NCBI GenBank assembly: GCA_036004405.1
Contig: DASYRM010000065.1
Location: forward strand, 24,113-88,112
Length of the DNA stretch: 64,000 nt
Reading direction: 5' to 3'
Source of the DNA: DASYRM01 sp036004405
Lineage (GTDB): Bacteria > Acidobacteriota > Vicinamibacteria > Vicinamibacterales > UBA2999
In this document: positions 44,187 to 51,790 of the stretch, one piece after another
Layout: every line of letters starts with the position of its first letter
How positions within the stretch are numbered: position 1 is the stretch's first letter
Translations under genes and position numbers: made by a program
Notes under the pieces: model-generated
Databases searched by the model: none
What the model saw: the letters and a program-made list of their open reading frames with translations, nothing else
Told to the model about the DNA's origin: nothing

Positions 44187-45145
44187 AAGCCCTTTTGACC
44201 GGCGGCGCCGGGTTCATCGGATCGCACCTGGCAGAGCGGCTGCTCGAGCTGGGTCACGAGGTGCACGTCCTCGACAACCTCTCGACCGGCTCGATCGACA
44301 ACATCGCGCACCTCAAAGGCCGGCCGGGGTTCTCGTATGTCATCGACACGGTGACCAACGAGCCGCTGCTCGCCGAGATGATCGACCAGTGCGACGTGGT
44401 CTTCCACCTCGCCGCGGCGGTCGGCGTGAAGCTGATCGTCGAGCAGCCGGTGCACACCATCGAGACCAACGTGCACGGCACCGAGGTCGTGCTCAAGCAC
44501 GCCAACAAGAAGAAGAAGCTGGTCGTCATCGCCTCCACATCGGAGGTCTACGGCAAGAGCGCAGACGTGCCGTTCCGCGAGGGCGCCGACCTGGTGCTGG
44601 GCGCCACGGTCAAGCACCGGTGGGCATACGCGTGCAGCAAGCTGATCGACGAGTTCCTCGCGCTGGCGTACTGGAAGGAGAAAAAGCTGCCGATCGTGAT
44701 CGTGCGGCTCTTCAACACCGTGGGCCCGCGGCAGACCGGTCAGTACGGCATGGTGCTGCCGACCTTCGTGCGGCAGGCGCTCGCCGGGCAGCCGATCACG
44801 GTGTTCGGCGACGGAACCCAGTCGCGCAGCTTCACCTACGTGGCTGATGTGGTGGACGCCCTCATCAAGCTGGCGCAGGAGCCGCGCGCCGTGGGCGAGG
44901 TGTTCAACATCGGCAACACCGAGGAAGTGACCATTCGCGAGCTGGCCGAGCGGGTGAAGCGGCTCACCAGCAGCGGTTCACCTGTGCAGCTCATCCCCTA
45001 TGACGAAGCGTACGAGGCCGGCTTCGAGGACATGCCGCGGCGGGTCCCGGACATCTCCAAGGTCCACAACCTGGTCGGCTACGCGCCCCGCCTGACGCTG
45101 GACGAAATCGTCTGCCGGGTGGTCGAGAGCTTCCAAAAGGCCTAG
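44183..45145 (+). CDS. NAD-dependent nucleotide-sugar epimerase/decarboxylase (extended SDR)
   Basis: The 320-residue extended SDR has ALLTGGAGFIGSHLAERLL, FHLAAAVGVKLIVEQP, IASTSEVYGKS, an intact catalytic YACSK (YxxxK), RLFNTVGPRQTGQYGMVLPT and GDGTQSRSFTYVADVVDA. These features resemble UDP-glucose 4-epimerases and UDP-glucuronate decarboxylases; the exact reaction is undecided. The GTG start overlaps the aminotransferase stop (GTGA). It closes the glycan module. A gap of 89 bases follows, with a TATACT at 45206-45211 that may be a -10 for the next gene. Confidence 0.9.
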   Translation: MKALLTGGAGFIGSHLAERLLELGHEVHVLDNLSTGSIDNIAHLKGRPGFSYVIDTVTNEPLLAEMIDQCDVVFHLAAAVGVKLIVEQPVHTIETNVHGTEVVLKHANKKKKLVVIASTSEVYGKSADVPFREGADLVLGATVKHRWAYACSKLIDEFLALAYWKEKKLPIVIVRLFNTVGPRQTGQYGMVLPTFVRQALAGQPITVFGDGTQSRSFTYVADVVDALIKLAQEPRAVGEVFNIGNTEEVTIRELAERVKRLTSSGSPVQLIPYDEAYEAGFEDMPRRVPDISKVHNLVGYAPRLTLDEIVCRVVESFQKA

Positions 45146-45234
45146 TGCAGTAAGGCCGAGGTCGGCCCTGGGCCGTCACCCTCGGGGGACCGATAGTAGA
45201 GGTCGTATACTCCCCTTACTAGGAGAGTCGCCTC

Positions 45235-45942
45235 ATGAAGGCTCACATCCTTCTTGCCAGCGTGCTCGTGATGCTCGCGGCCCTGCCGGCGGCGGGGCAA
45301 TCGGTCAAACTGTCGTTCCACGGCGGCAAGGTCGATCTGAGCGCCGAGAACGCGTCGGTCCGCGCCATTCTCACCGAGTGGGCGCGTGTCGGCGGCACCA
45401 GCGTCGTCAACGCCGAGCGCATCGTCGGGCCTCCCGTCACCGTCGAGTTCAAGGATGCCTACGAGCAGCAGGCGCTCGAGTCGCTGCTGCGCGGTGTGAG
45501 CGGCTACATCGTCGGACCACGCCTCGCGCCCGGCACGCCGACGTCGTCGGGTTTCGATCGCATCGTCATCCTCGCCACGAGCACGACGCCACGGCCCACG
45601 CCGGTGACGCCTGTCGTGTCGAGACCGCCAGGGCCGCAGCCGCTGCGGCGCCTGCCGGGGCCCGTCGAAGACACTCAGGACGACCCGAACGACAACGATC
45701 CCGCCGTCGCGACCGCGAACGCCGGACCACGGCCGGAGACGCCGGCGGATCTGCGCCGCCGTCTCGGCCAGCTGCTCGAAGCGGACGCGGACGACGACAA
45801 GGACAATCCGCCGGCACCGGCGACGACGCCGTCGAACCCCTTCGGCGTCACGACGGGCGCCGCGCGGCCCGGCGTGATCACTCCGGTGCCCGCGCCGCGC
45901 ACGGCGCCGCGGCCTACGCCGGATCCGTCAACGCAGCCGTAG
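45235..45942 (+). CDS. Exported protein with secretin-type STN-like domain
   Basis: The 235-residue protein has a signal peptide (ILLASVLVMLAALPAAG) and an N-terminal domain, VDLSAENASVRAILTEWARV then TVEFKDAYEQQALESLL, that recalls the STN domain of secretins and TonB-dependent receptors. The rest is a long proline-, threonine- and aspartate-rich tail with no predicted fold. AGGAG lies nine bases before the ATG. Function is unknown; similar small proteins accompany pilus or export machinery, but none is seen here. Confidence 0.75.
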   Translation: MKAHILLASVLVMLAALPAAGQSVKLSFHGGKVDLSAENASVRAILTEWARVGGTSVVNAERIVGPPVTVEFKDAYEQQALESLLRGVSGYIVGPRLAPGTPTSSGFDRIVILATSTTPRPTPVTPVVSRPPGPQPLRRLPGPVEDTQDDPNDNDPAVATANAGPRPETPADLRRRLGQLLEADADDDKDNPPAPATTPSNPFGVTTGAARPGVITPVPAPRTAPRPTPDPSTQP

Positions 45943-46005
45943 AGGGTGGCAGGCGACGACGTACAATAGCCACCGCGGCGTGCGCGACAACGCCGACACG
46001 CCCGG

Positions 46006-47046
46006 ATGCCAGAAATCGCTCGGTACAGACCCGAAGACCGCCGCGGCATCGAGGCGCTGACCCGCCGCACTCTGGGCGTAGACACCGCGGAAGCCGATCG
46101 GTTGACGTGGGACTGGCGCTACCGCCGCAACCCCGCTTCTTCCGACCAAGTCAGCCTGTGGGTGGCCCGTGAGGGACCGACCATCGTCGGCTATCTCCCG
46201 ACGATGCCAGTACGCCTGTCGGTCAAGGGGCTCGAGGTGGACGCCGCCTGGGCCTCGGAGCCGCGCGTGGCGCCCGAGCGCGAGCAGCAGGGGAACGACG
46301 AGGCGCTGATGCGGGCCTGGGATCGCAGCACTGGCGCCAGCCTGGCGCTGGCCCCGTCCGCGGCCACGCGAAAGACGCTGGATCGCATGCGCTTTCCCGA
46401 GTCGCGGGTGCTGCCGTATCTGGTGAAGCCGCTCACCCGCCGCGCGGTGCGGTTGCCGCACTGGCCGCGACCGCTCAACCAGGTGGTGGGAGCCCTTGCG
46501 TACCCGTTCGTCCAGGTGCTGTCGCGCTCGCGCCCGCTCCGCGCCGAGTGCGAGCCGGTGCGCCGCTTCGATTCCGCCTTCACGACGCTGTGGGAAAAGC
46601 TTGCCGACCGCTTCGATCTGGCGGTCCGCCGCGACGCCGCCTATCTGAACTGGCGCTACATCGAACCACCGCACGTGCGCTATTCGGCCGTGGCGCTGAA
46701 GCGTCAGGGCGAGGTGCACGGCTACGCCGTCTATCGCCACAAGCACGAACCCCTCGGGCGGGTCACCCTCCTGGTCGACCTCCTCACCCACCCTGACGAC
46801 GTGTCGGGGGTGAAGACGCTGCTGCGATGGGTGGACCGCGCCGCGCGTGCCGAGGACTCCGACAAGGTGCGATGCTATGCGCTGCACGGATCGTTCCGGC
46901 GCGTACTGCGCCGCAACGGCTACTTCGGCGTGAAGTCGAGCGTCGAAGTGGCCGTCAAGCTCAACGCCGTTCAGGTGCCCGGCGGGTTCTACGATCAGAC
47001 CGAGAACTGGCACATCACCTACGGGGACTCGGATCAGGATCGCTGA
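46006..47046 (+). CDS. GNAT-like acetyltransferase family protein
   Basis: The 346-residue protein looks like a double GNAT protein of the type found with polysaccharide genes. The first part has IARYRPEDRRGIEALTRRTL, LTWDWRYRRNP and GPTIVGYLPTMPVRL; the second has YLNWRYIEPPHVRYS and GYAVYRHKHEPLGRVTLLVDLLTHP, the paired strands and NWRY signatures seen in such enzymes. A modified sugar or lipid substrate is possible. No catalytic residue can be assigned with confidence. It precedes yqeY by five bases. Confidence 0.7.
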   Translation: MPEIARYRPEDRRGIEALTRRTLGVDTAEADRLTWDWRYRRNPASSDQVSLWVAREGPTIVGYLPTMPVRLSVKGLEVDAAWASEPRVAPEREQQGNDEALMRAWDRSTGASLALAPSAATRKTLDRMRFPESRVLPYLVKPLTRRAVRLPHWPRPLNQVVGALAYPFVQVLSRSRPLRAECEPVRRFDSAFTTLWEKLADRFDLAVRRDAAYLNWRYIEPPHVRYSAVALKRQGEVHGYAVYRHKHEPLGRVTLLVDLLTHPDDVSGVKTLLRWVDRAARAEDSDKVRCYALHGSFRRVLRRNGYFGVKSSVEVAVKLNAVQVPGGFYDQTENWHITYGDSDQDR

Positions 47047-47051
47047 CGACT

Positions 47052-47501
47052 ATGACGCTCAACGAAAAGGTCAACGGCGAAATCACCGCCGCGATGAAGG
47101 CGAAGAACCCGCTGCGGCTCTCGGCGCTGCGCATGCTGAAGGCCGCCATCATGAACAAGGGCGTGGAAAAGAACCGCGACCTCGATGACGCCGAGGTGCT
47201 GCAGGTCATCGCCACGCTGGTCAAGCAGCGCCGCGACTCGATCGAGCAGTTCTCCAAGGCCGGCCGCCAGGACCTCGTCGACAAGGAGACGGGCGAGCTG
47301 AAAATCCTCGAAGAGTACCTGCCGCCGGGGGCGTCGCCCGAGGAGATCGCGGCGGCCGTGGCGGCGGCAATTGCCGAAACCGGCGCCACCACTCCCAAGG
47401 ACATGGGCAAGGTGATGAAAGCCGTGATGCCGAAGCTCGCGGGCAAGTCCGCGGACGGGCGCGCCGTCAACGAGGCGGTGCGCCGAGCGCTTGGCGCCTG
47501 A
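47052..47501 (+). CDS. GatB/YqeY domain-containing protein
   Basis: This 149-residue protein is a stand-alone YqeY: MTLNEKVNGEITAAMKAKN, LRMLKAAIMNKGVEK, VLQVIATLVKQRRDSIEQF, EEYLPPGASPEEI and KDMGKVMKAVMPKLAGKSAD GRAVNEAV (shown in two parts). The domain matches the tRNA-binding tail of GatB and has been linked to tRNA-dependent amidation, but the free form has no settled function. It overlaps murJ by 11 bases. Confidence 0.93.
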   Translation: MTLNEKVNGEITAAMKAKNPLRLSALRMLKAAIMNKGVEKNRDLDDAEVLQVIATLVKQRRDSIEQFSKAGRQDLVDKETGELKILEEYLPPGASPEEIAAAVAAAIAETGATTPKDMGKVMKAVMPKLAGKSADGRAVNEAVRRALGA

Positions 47502-49086
47502 CCCCACGCCCCCCGCCAGTGTCGCGCGGTCGGCCGCCTCGGCCGGCGCGGCCACCATGACGAGCCGGATCCTCGGCGTCGTCCGCGAGCAGGTGCTCGC
47601 CTACTACTTCGGCGCCGGCACCGCGATGGACGCCTACAACGTCGCCTACCGGTTTCCCAACCTGCTGCGCGATCTGTTTGCCGAAGGCGCCATGAGCGCC
47701 GCCTTCGTTCCGACCTTCACGAGGGAGCTCGCGACCAACGGCAAGGCCTCGGCGTTCCGTCTCGCCAACTACGTCATCAACGCGCTGCTGGTCATCACCG
47801 GGATTGCGGTCGTGCTCGGCATGGTGTTCGCCGAGCCGCTGGTGCGCGCGTTCGCCGGCGGGTTCGAGGACGTCCCCGGCAAGCTCGCCCTGACCGTCTC
47901 GCTCACGCGCATCATGCTGCCGTTCCTCACGTTCGTGGCGCTGGCCGCCGCGTTCATGGGCATGGCCAACGCGCTGCATCACTTCTTCGTCCCTGCCGTG
48001 TCGCCGGCGATGTTCAACGTGAGCTCGATCGTCTGCACGGTCGGCCTGATCGCGGTGATGCCCGCCTTCGGCGTGCCGCCGATCACGGCGGTCGCCATCG
48101 GCGCGCTGGTCGGCGGCTTCGCGCAGTGGGGCGTGCAGTGGCCGCTCCTCCACCGGGAAGGGTTCCGCTATCGCCCGCTGCTCGACTGGCGGGATCCGGG
48201 GCTCCGCCGCGTGCTGCTGCTGATGGGGCCGGGCACGATCGGACTGGCCGCCACGCAGGTGAACGTGTTCGTCAACACGTGGCTCGCCACCAGCCAGGAG
48301 GAGGGGGCGGTGTCGTGGCTGAACCTGACCTTCCGGCTGATGTATCTGCCGATCGGCCTCTTCGGCGTGTCGATTGCCACGGCGACCACACCGGCGATCT
48401 CCCGGCAGCTCGCGCTGGGTGACAAGGCGACCGTCCGGCGGACGATCGCCGACGGGCTCGCGCTGATGATGATGCTCAACGTGCCGGCCACGGTCGGCCT
48501 CATCGTCCTGGCCGAGCCGATCATCCGCCTGATGTACGAACGCGGCGCGTTCAGGGCCTCCGACACGATAGCGGCCGCCGGCGCGCTGAAGTTCTATGCC
48601 ATCGGCCTGCTCGGCTACTCGGTGGTCCGCATCGCGTCGCCCGCCTTCTACGCGCTCGGCCAGAGCCGGGTCCCCGTGACCATCAGCTTCATCACCGTGC
48701 TCGCCAACGCCGCGCTCAACCTTGCGCTCGTGCACGCGATGGGCTACCGCGGGCTCGCGCTCGGCACCTCGATGGCGGCGCTCCTCAACGCGTCGCTGCT
48801 GCTGGTAATGTTGAGCCGCCGACTCGAGGGCATCGAGGGCCGGGCCATCGCCAACGCGCTGGTCCGCATCGCGGTGGCGGCGGCGATCATGGGGGCGGCC
48901 ACGGTCGGCGTCTATGGCGTGCTGGTGGCCGCGTGGCCGAGTGGACGTCTGATTCCGCAGATCGTCCGGCTCGGCGCGACGATCGGCGTCGCCCTCGCCG
49001 TGCTCGCCGTGTCGGCGCATGTGCTGCGAGTGCCGCAGTTCGCCGAAGGCGTCGCGCTGATTACCCGCCGGCTTCGCCGCCCCTAG
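47491..49086 (+). CDS. murJ: Lipid II flippase MurJ
   Basis: The 531-residue MOP-superfamily transporter has about 14 hydrophobic helices. The N-terminal TMTSRILGVVREQVLAYYFG, AYRFPNLLRDLFAEGAMSAA and FVPTF motifs are diagnostic for MurJ (MviN), with conserved arginines in the central cavity. It flips lipid II to the periplasm, supplying the FtsW-FtsI pair encoded by the dcw cluster. The start is TTG at 47491 inside the yqeY end; a later start would remove the conserved N-terminus. Confidence 0.95.
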   Translation: MAPDPTPPASVARSAASAGAATMTSRILGVVREQVLAYYFGAGTAMDAYNVAYRFPNLLRDLFAEGAMSAAFVPTFTRELATNGKASAFRLANYVINALLVITGIAVVLGMVFAEPLVRAFAGGFEDVPGKLALTVSLTRIMLPFLTFVALAAAFMGMANALHHFFVPAVSPAMFNVSSIVCTVGLIAVMPAFGVPPITAVAIGALVGGFAQWGVQWPLLHREGFRYRPLLDWRDPGLRRVLLLMGPGTIGLAATQVNVFVNTWLATSQEEGAVSWLNLTFRLMYLPIGLFGVSIATATTPAISRQLALGDKATVRRTIADGLALMMMLNVPATVGLIVLAEPIIRLMYERGAFRASDTIAAAGALKFYAIGLLGYSVVRIASPAFYALGQSRVPVTISFITVLANAALNLALVHAMGYRGLALGTSMAALLNASLLLVMLSRRLEGIEGRAIANALVRIAVAAAIMGAATVGVYGVLVAAWPSGRLIPQIVRLGATIGVALAVLAVSAHVLRVPQFAEGVALITRRLRRP

Positions 49087-49131
49087 CCCACCGCTTGCGG
49101 GAACTCGCGGGTTGGACCAGACTGGATCCAC

Positions 49132-49878
49132 ATGCGGTCGCGGTCGTATTCGAGCTCCAACTTCGCCCACTCGTTCGGGCCGGGTCCGGTCACGCCCGCC
49201 GTCAAGATCCTGATCTTTGCCAACATCGGCGTGTTCCTGATCCAGCAGGTGGTCGGGGACCTGCCGGTATGGTTCGGCCTGCGGCCGATCGACGTCGTGG
49301 TGGGCCTGGAAATCTGGCAGCCGTTCACCTACATGTTCCTGCACGGCGGGATCTCGCACATCCTCTTCAACATGCTCTCGTTGTGGATGTTCGGGACCGA
49401 GCTCGAGCGGATGTGGGGCACGGGGTTCTTCAGCCGCTACTACATGGTGTGCGGCGTCGGGGCAGCGGCCACTACGATCCTCGCGTCGTTCTTGCCCGGC
49501 GCCATCGGCGCGCGGCTCTACGACGGCCTGCCGACTGTCGGCGCCTCGGGCGCCATCTACGGTCTGCTCCTGGCCTACGGCATGTACTTCCCGGACCGGC
49601 AGATTCTGATGTCGTTCCTCTTTCCAGTACCGGCCAAGTACTTCGTGATGATCATCGGCGCCGTCGCGTTTCTATCGGCGACGAGCAGCGGGGGGGACGG
49701 CATCGCGCACGTGACCCATCTTGGCGGGCTGGCGGTCGGCTGGCTCTACTTGCGCGGCCGCCGGATGCGGCTGGCGGCGGAGATTCAGTACCAGTTCGCG
49801 CGGTGGCGCATCAACCGCGCGCGGCGCCGGTTCGACATCCACCCCGGCGGCCGGGACGACAAGCCGCGGTATCACTGA
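49132..49878 (+). CDS. Rhomboid family intramembrane serine protease
   Basis: The 248-residue membrane protein has six hydrophobic helices, the WR-like loop region (IWQPFTYMFLHGGISHILFNM), catalytic serine S139 in GASGAIYG and the catalytic histidine in IAHVTHLGG (H196, with H193 nearby). Rhomboids cut membrane proteins within the bilayer; substrates are unknown. The C-terminal tail is basic (RRMRL, RINRARRRFD). It follows murJ by 45 bases and converges on the cytochrome gene, with an inverted minisatellite between. Confidence 0.93.
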   Translation: MRSRSYSSSNFAHSFGPGPVTPAVKILIFANIGVFLIQQVVGDLPVWFGLRPIDVVVGLEIWQPFTYMFLHGGISHILFNMLSLWMFGTELERMWGTGFFSRYYMVCGVGAAATTILASFLPGAIGARLYDGLPTVGASGAIYGLLLAYGMYFPDRQILMSFLFPVPAKYFVMIIGAVAFLSATSSGGDGIAHVTHLGGLAVGWLYLRGRRMRLAAEIQYQFARWRINRARRRFDIHPGGRDDKPRYH

Positions 49879-49880
49879 GA

Positions 49881-49986
49881 CTGGAGGCGGAGAAAGCAGA
49901 GAAAGCGGAGAAGGGAAAACACTCTTTCATCAGGAGCGCTTTCCCTACTCTGCCCTCTCTGCCCTCTCTGCCTTCTCTGCCTCCAG
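49881..49986. repeat. Inverted pair of 9-bp minisatellite arrays (possible bidirectional terminator)
   Basis: The left arm (49881-49918) holds three copies of a 9-bp unit near GGCGGAGAA. The right arm (49940-49986) holds four or more copies of the complement (TTCTCTGCC-like). Ends CTGGAG/CTCCAG and GGGAAA/TTTCCC pair exactly, giving a purine-pyrimidine hairpin of about 40 bp with a 21-base loop between convergent genes. A related array lies at 63843-63869. Confidence 0.75.
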
Positions 49987-49987
49987 G

Positions 49988-50581
49988 TTACTTCGTGCAG
50001 CGCGCAGCCAGCCCTCCCTGCGCGTCCGTTTTCTCGCGATACACGTCGTGGCAGGCAGCGCACGCCGACGTCATCTTGTCGCTCACGTCGAGCATCGCGT
50101 CCTGGTTCTTCGCCTTTGCCGCCTTCACCGCTTCCATGCCTGCCTCGCGCAGACCGGCGACGAACTTGCCCCAATCGGCGTTGCCAACCGGCGCCGGTTT
50201 GCCGTTCGAGCACACGCGGCCGGGAATCATCAGCAGGTTCGCCGCCTCGGCAAGCGCGTAGCCGCTGTCTTCCACCGCGGTCCAGCTGTTGTAGACGCCG
50301 CGCAACGGATCGGTGGCGGTCGACGGATCCTTGTCCTGCGCGATCTTCGCGAAGTCCTCGCTCTGCGCCGCGAAGACGACGTTGGAGTTGGGGAACAGAA
50401 TGCCGCGCATCACCTGATTCAGGTTGCCGTGTGTGCGGTACCGCGCCGCTGGCGCCGCGCCTGCCGCCGGCTTCGGGGCCGCGGGCTTTGTGGCCGCCGG
50501 CGCCTGCGCCTGCACCACCGCCATCGCCACGACTCCTGCGATCAACGCCATCACCGCTGCGAGCACACCACTCTTACGCAT
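49988..50581 (-). CDS. Exported c-type cytochrome, single CAACH heme site
   Basis: The 197-residue protein has a signal peptide (VLAAVMALIAGVVAMAVVQA), an alanine/proline-rich linker and a helical domain ending with one heme site CAACH (C174 to H178). The C-terminal placement of the motif is like cytochrome c-prime or c556 proteins. A role in periplasmic electron transfer is likely. Both ATG at 50581 and ATG at 50593 have possible ribosome sites; the shorter start gives a typical signal peptide. It may pair with the cupredoxin encoded upstream on the same strand. Confidence 0.85.
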   Translation of the reverse strand: MRKSGVLAAVMALIAGVVAMAVVQAQAPAATKPAAPKPAAGAAPAARYRTHGNLNQVMRGILFPNSNVVFAAQSEDFAKIAQDKDPSTATDPLRGVYNSWTAVEDSGYALAEAANLLMIPGRVCSNGKPAPVGNADWGKFVAGLREAGMEAVKAAKAKNQDAMLDVSDKMTSACAACHDVYREKTDAQGGLAARCTK

Positions 50582-50671
50582 ATGCCACCTCATGAAACGT
50601 CCTTCGGCCGAAGCCCATCGATCTTATGGGCCTCGATCGGGAGGCTCGTCTGAAGTTTTGATTAATTCTCT

Positions 50672-50736
50672 GTCAGGCGGCTTGTGGTGGGATCGGAAGG
50701 CTTCGAGGCAGGTGGGGCCCCGCACCCCCGCCTGAC
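50672..50736. other. Inverted repeat between cytochrome and cupredoxin genes
   Basis: GTCAGGCGG (50672-50680) and CCGCCTGAC (50728-50736) are perfect inverted copies enclosing GTGGGGCCCCGCAC, itself nearly palindromic. On the minus strand this lies 35 bases after the cupredoxin stop and before the cytochrome gene, so it may end or process the cupredoxin message. Degenerate CTGAC repeats follow to 50763. No T-run is present. Confidence 0.5.
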
Positions 50737-50770
50737 CTACCTGACTTGTTCTGACTTACCTGACCTGGTC

Positions 50771-51280
50771 TCAGTCGCCCGTCACGTGTATCCACGCCCA
50801 CATGCCATCGGCGAAGTGCGGCGCGACGTTGCAAAGGACGAGGTACTTGCCGGGCTTGCTGAACGAGACCGATTCGAGCCGGTTGGAGGCGTTCGAAGGA
50901 TTCGTCGTCGTGGGTATCCCGGGCGGCGGGCCGCCAGCCGGCCTGAGCCCCTCGTAGTAGAGGCCCACCTTGTCGTCCATGAACAGCCCGGGAACGGGCA
51001 CGATGTCCTCGGGGCCCTTGCCAGGGTTGTAGACGTAGATCTGATGGAACCCGGCGACGTTGAAGTTCACCACGCCGCCCACCTGCACATGAATCATCCC
51101 GGGCAGAACGTGGTGGTTCGCGGAGTTGCCGGGCTGGGCGGTATTGAGACCGGCGCCGAATGACACGGTCACGGCCACGGGGCCGCTCTTGTCATCAGCG
51201 TTGAGGGAGACCGACACGAAGGCGGTACCGGCGACGGCCAGCAGTGCGGCCGTGGACCAGTTGACGATCGAGCGTTTCAT
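50771..51280 (-). CDS. Exported cupredoxin-like copper protein
   Basis: The 169-residue protein has a signal peptide (ALLAVAGTAFVSVSL) followed by a plastocyanin-like fold. Type 1 copper ligands can be assigned: a histidine in VAGFHQIYVYN, then cysteine, histidine and methionine in LVLCNVAPHFADGMW. VLPGMIHVQVGGVVNFNV is a typical cupredoxin strand pair. It would carry electrons in the periplasm, perhaps to or from the neighbouring cytochrome. The insertion rich in G and P (LRPAGGPPPGIPTTT) is unusual. Confidence 0.85.
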   Translation of the reverse strand: MKRSIVNWSTAALLAVAGTAFVSVSLNADDKSGPVAVTVSFGAGLNTAQPGNSANHHVLPGMIHVQVGGVVNFNVAGFHQIYVYNPGKGPEDIVPVPGLFMDDKVGLYYEGLRPAGGPPPGIPTTTNPSNASNRLESVSFSKPGKYLVLCNVAPHFADGMWAWIHVTGD

Positions 51281-51381
51281 TGCGGGGACCTCCTCGAAAA
51301 GACGGACGTGGAGTGACGCCGTGCGCCCGCCCGCGCCCGTTGCGCAGACGTCCGCCCGGCCCCCGCAAGCGCGTGAGCCTA

Positions 51382-51741
51382 TCAGGTCTGGGAGTCGGCG
51401 TCCACGGCCCCGCGGCGGAGCCAGTCCTCCCGCGGCGGGCTGTAGATATCGAGTTGAAAGGTGTCGTCGAGCGCCTCGGCCTGATGGCGTGCGTGGGCCG
51501 GTATATGCAGCACCTCGCCCTCGCGGACGATGATTTCCTCGTTCTCGACGCGGAACTTCAGCGCCCCCTGCAGCACATAGGTCATCTGCTCGCTCGCGTG
51601 CGCGTGCATCGGCACCAGCGCGCCCTGCTTCAAATAGGTCTGCGCCAGCATCTGGTGCACCCCCGCCACGATCTTCTGCGACATCAATTCAGTGATCTTT
51701 TCGAGCGCAATCTCGTCCCAGCGGTGCAGGTGAGCGGTCAT
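51382..51741 (-). CDS. Small cupin-domain protein
   Basis: The 119-residue single-domain cupin has the two metal-binding motifs: PMHAHASEQMTYVLQG (motif 1 with two histidines and glutamate-region) and GEVLHIPAHARHQAEAL (motif 2 with histidine). Such proteins bind a metal and may be dioxygenases, isomerases or sensors; there is no specific clue here. ATG at 51741 matches the cupin start; 12 further open codons are non-conserved. It is divergent from the E1 dehydrogenase with 49 bases between. Confidence 0.85.
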   Translation of the reverse strand: MTAHLHRWDEIALEKITELMSQKIVAGVHQMLAQTYLKQGALVPMHAHASEQMTYVLQGALKFRVENEEIIVREGEVLHIPAHARHQAEALDDTFQLDIYSPPREDWLRRGAVDADSQT

Positions 51742-51790
51742 AGGGGCAGGCAGACAGGAGCCGGATGATAGTGCCATAATCGCTCAAGCC

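Noticed and set aside
47467..49359. A 630-codon minus-strand open frame opposite murJ
   Set aside because: It is extremely rich in R, D, H and G, and antisense to a clear membrane transporter gene.
49881..49986. The 9-bp array as a CRISPR
   Set aside because: Units are too short, contiguous and degenerate, without spacers, and no cas gene is nearby.
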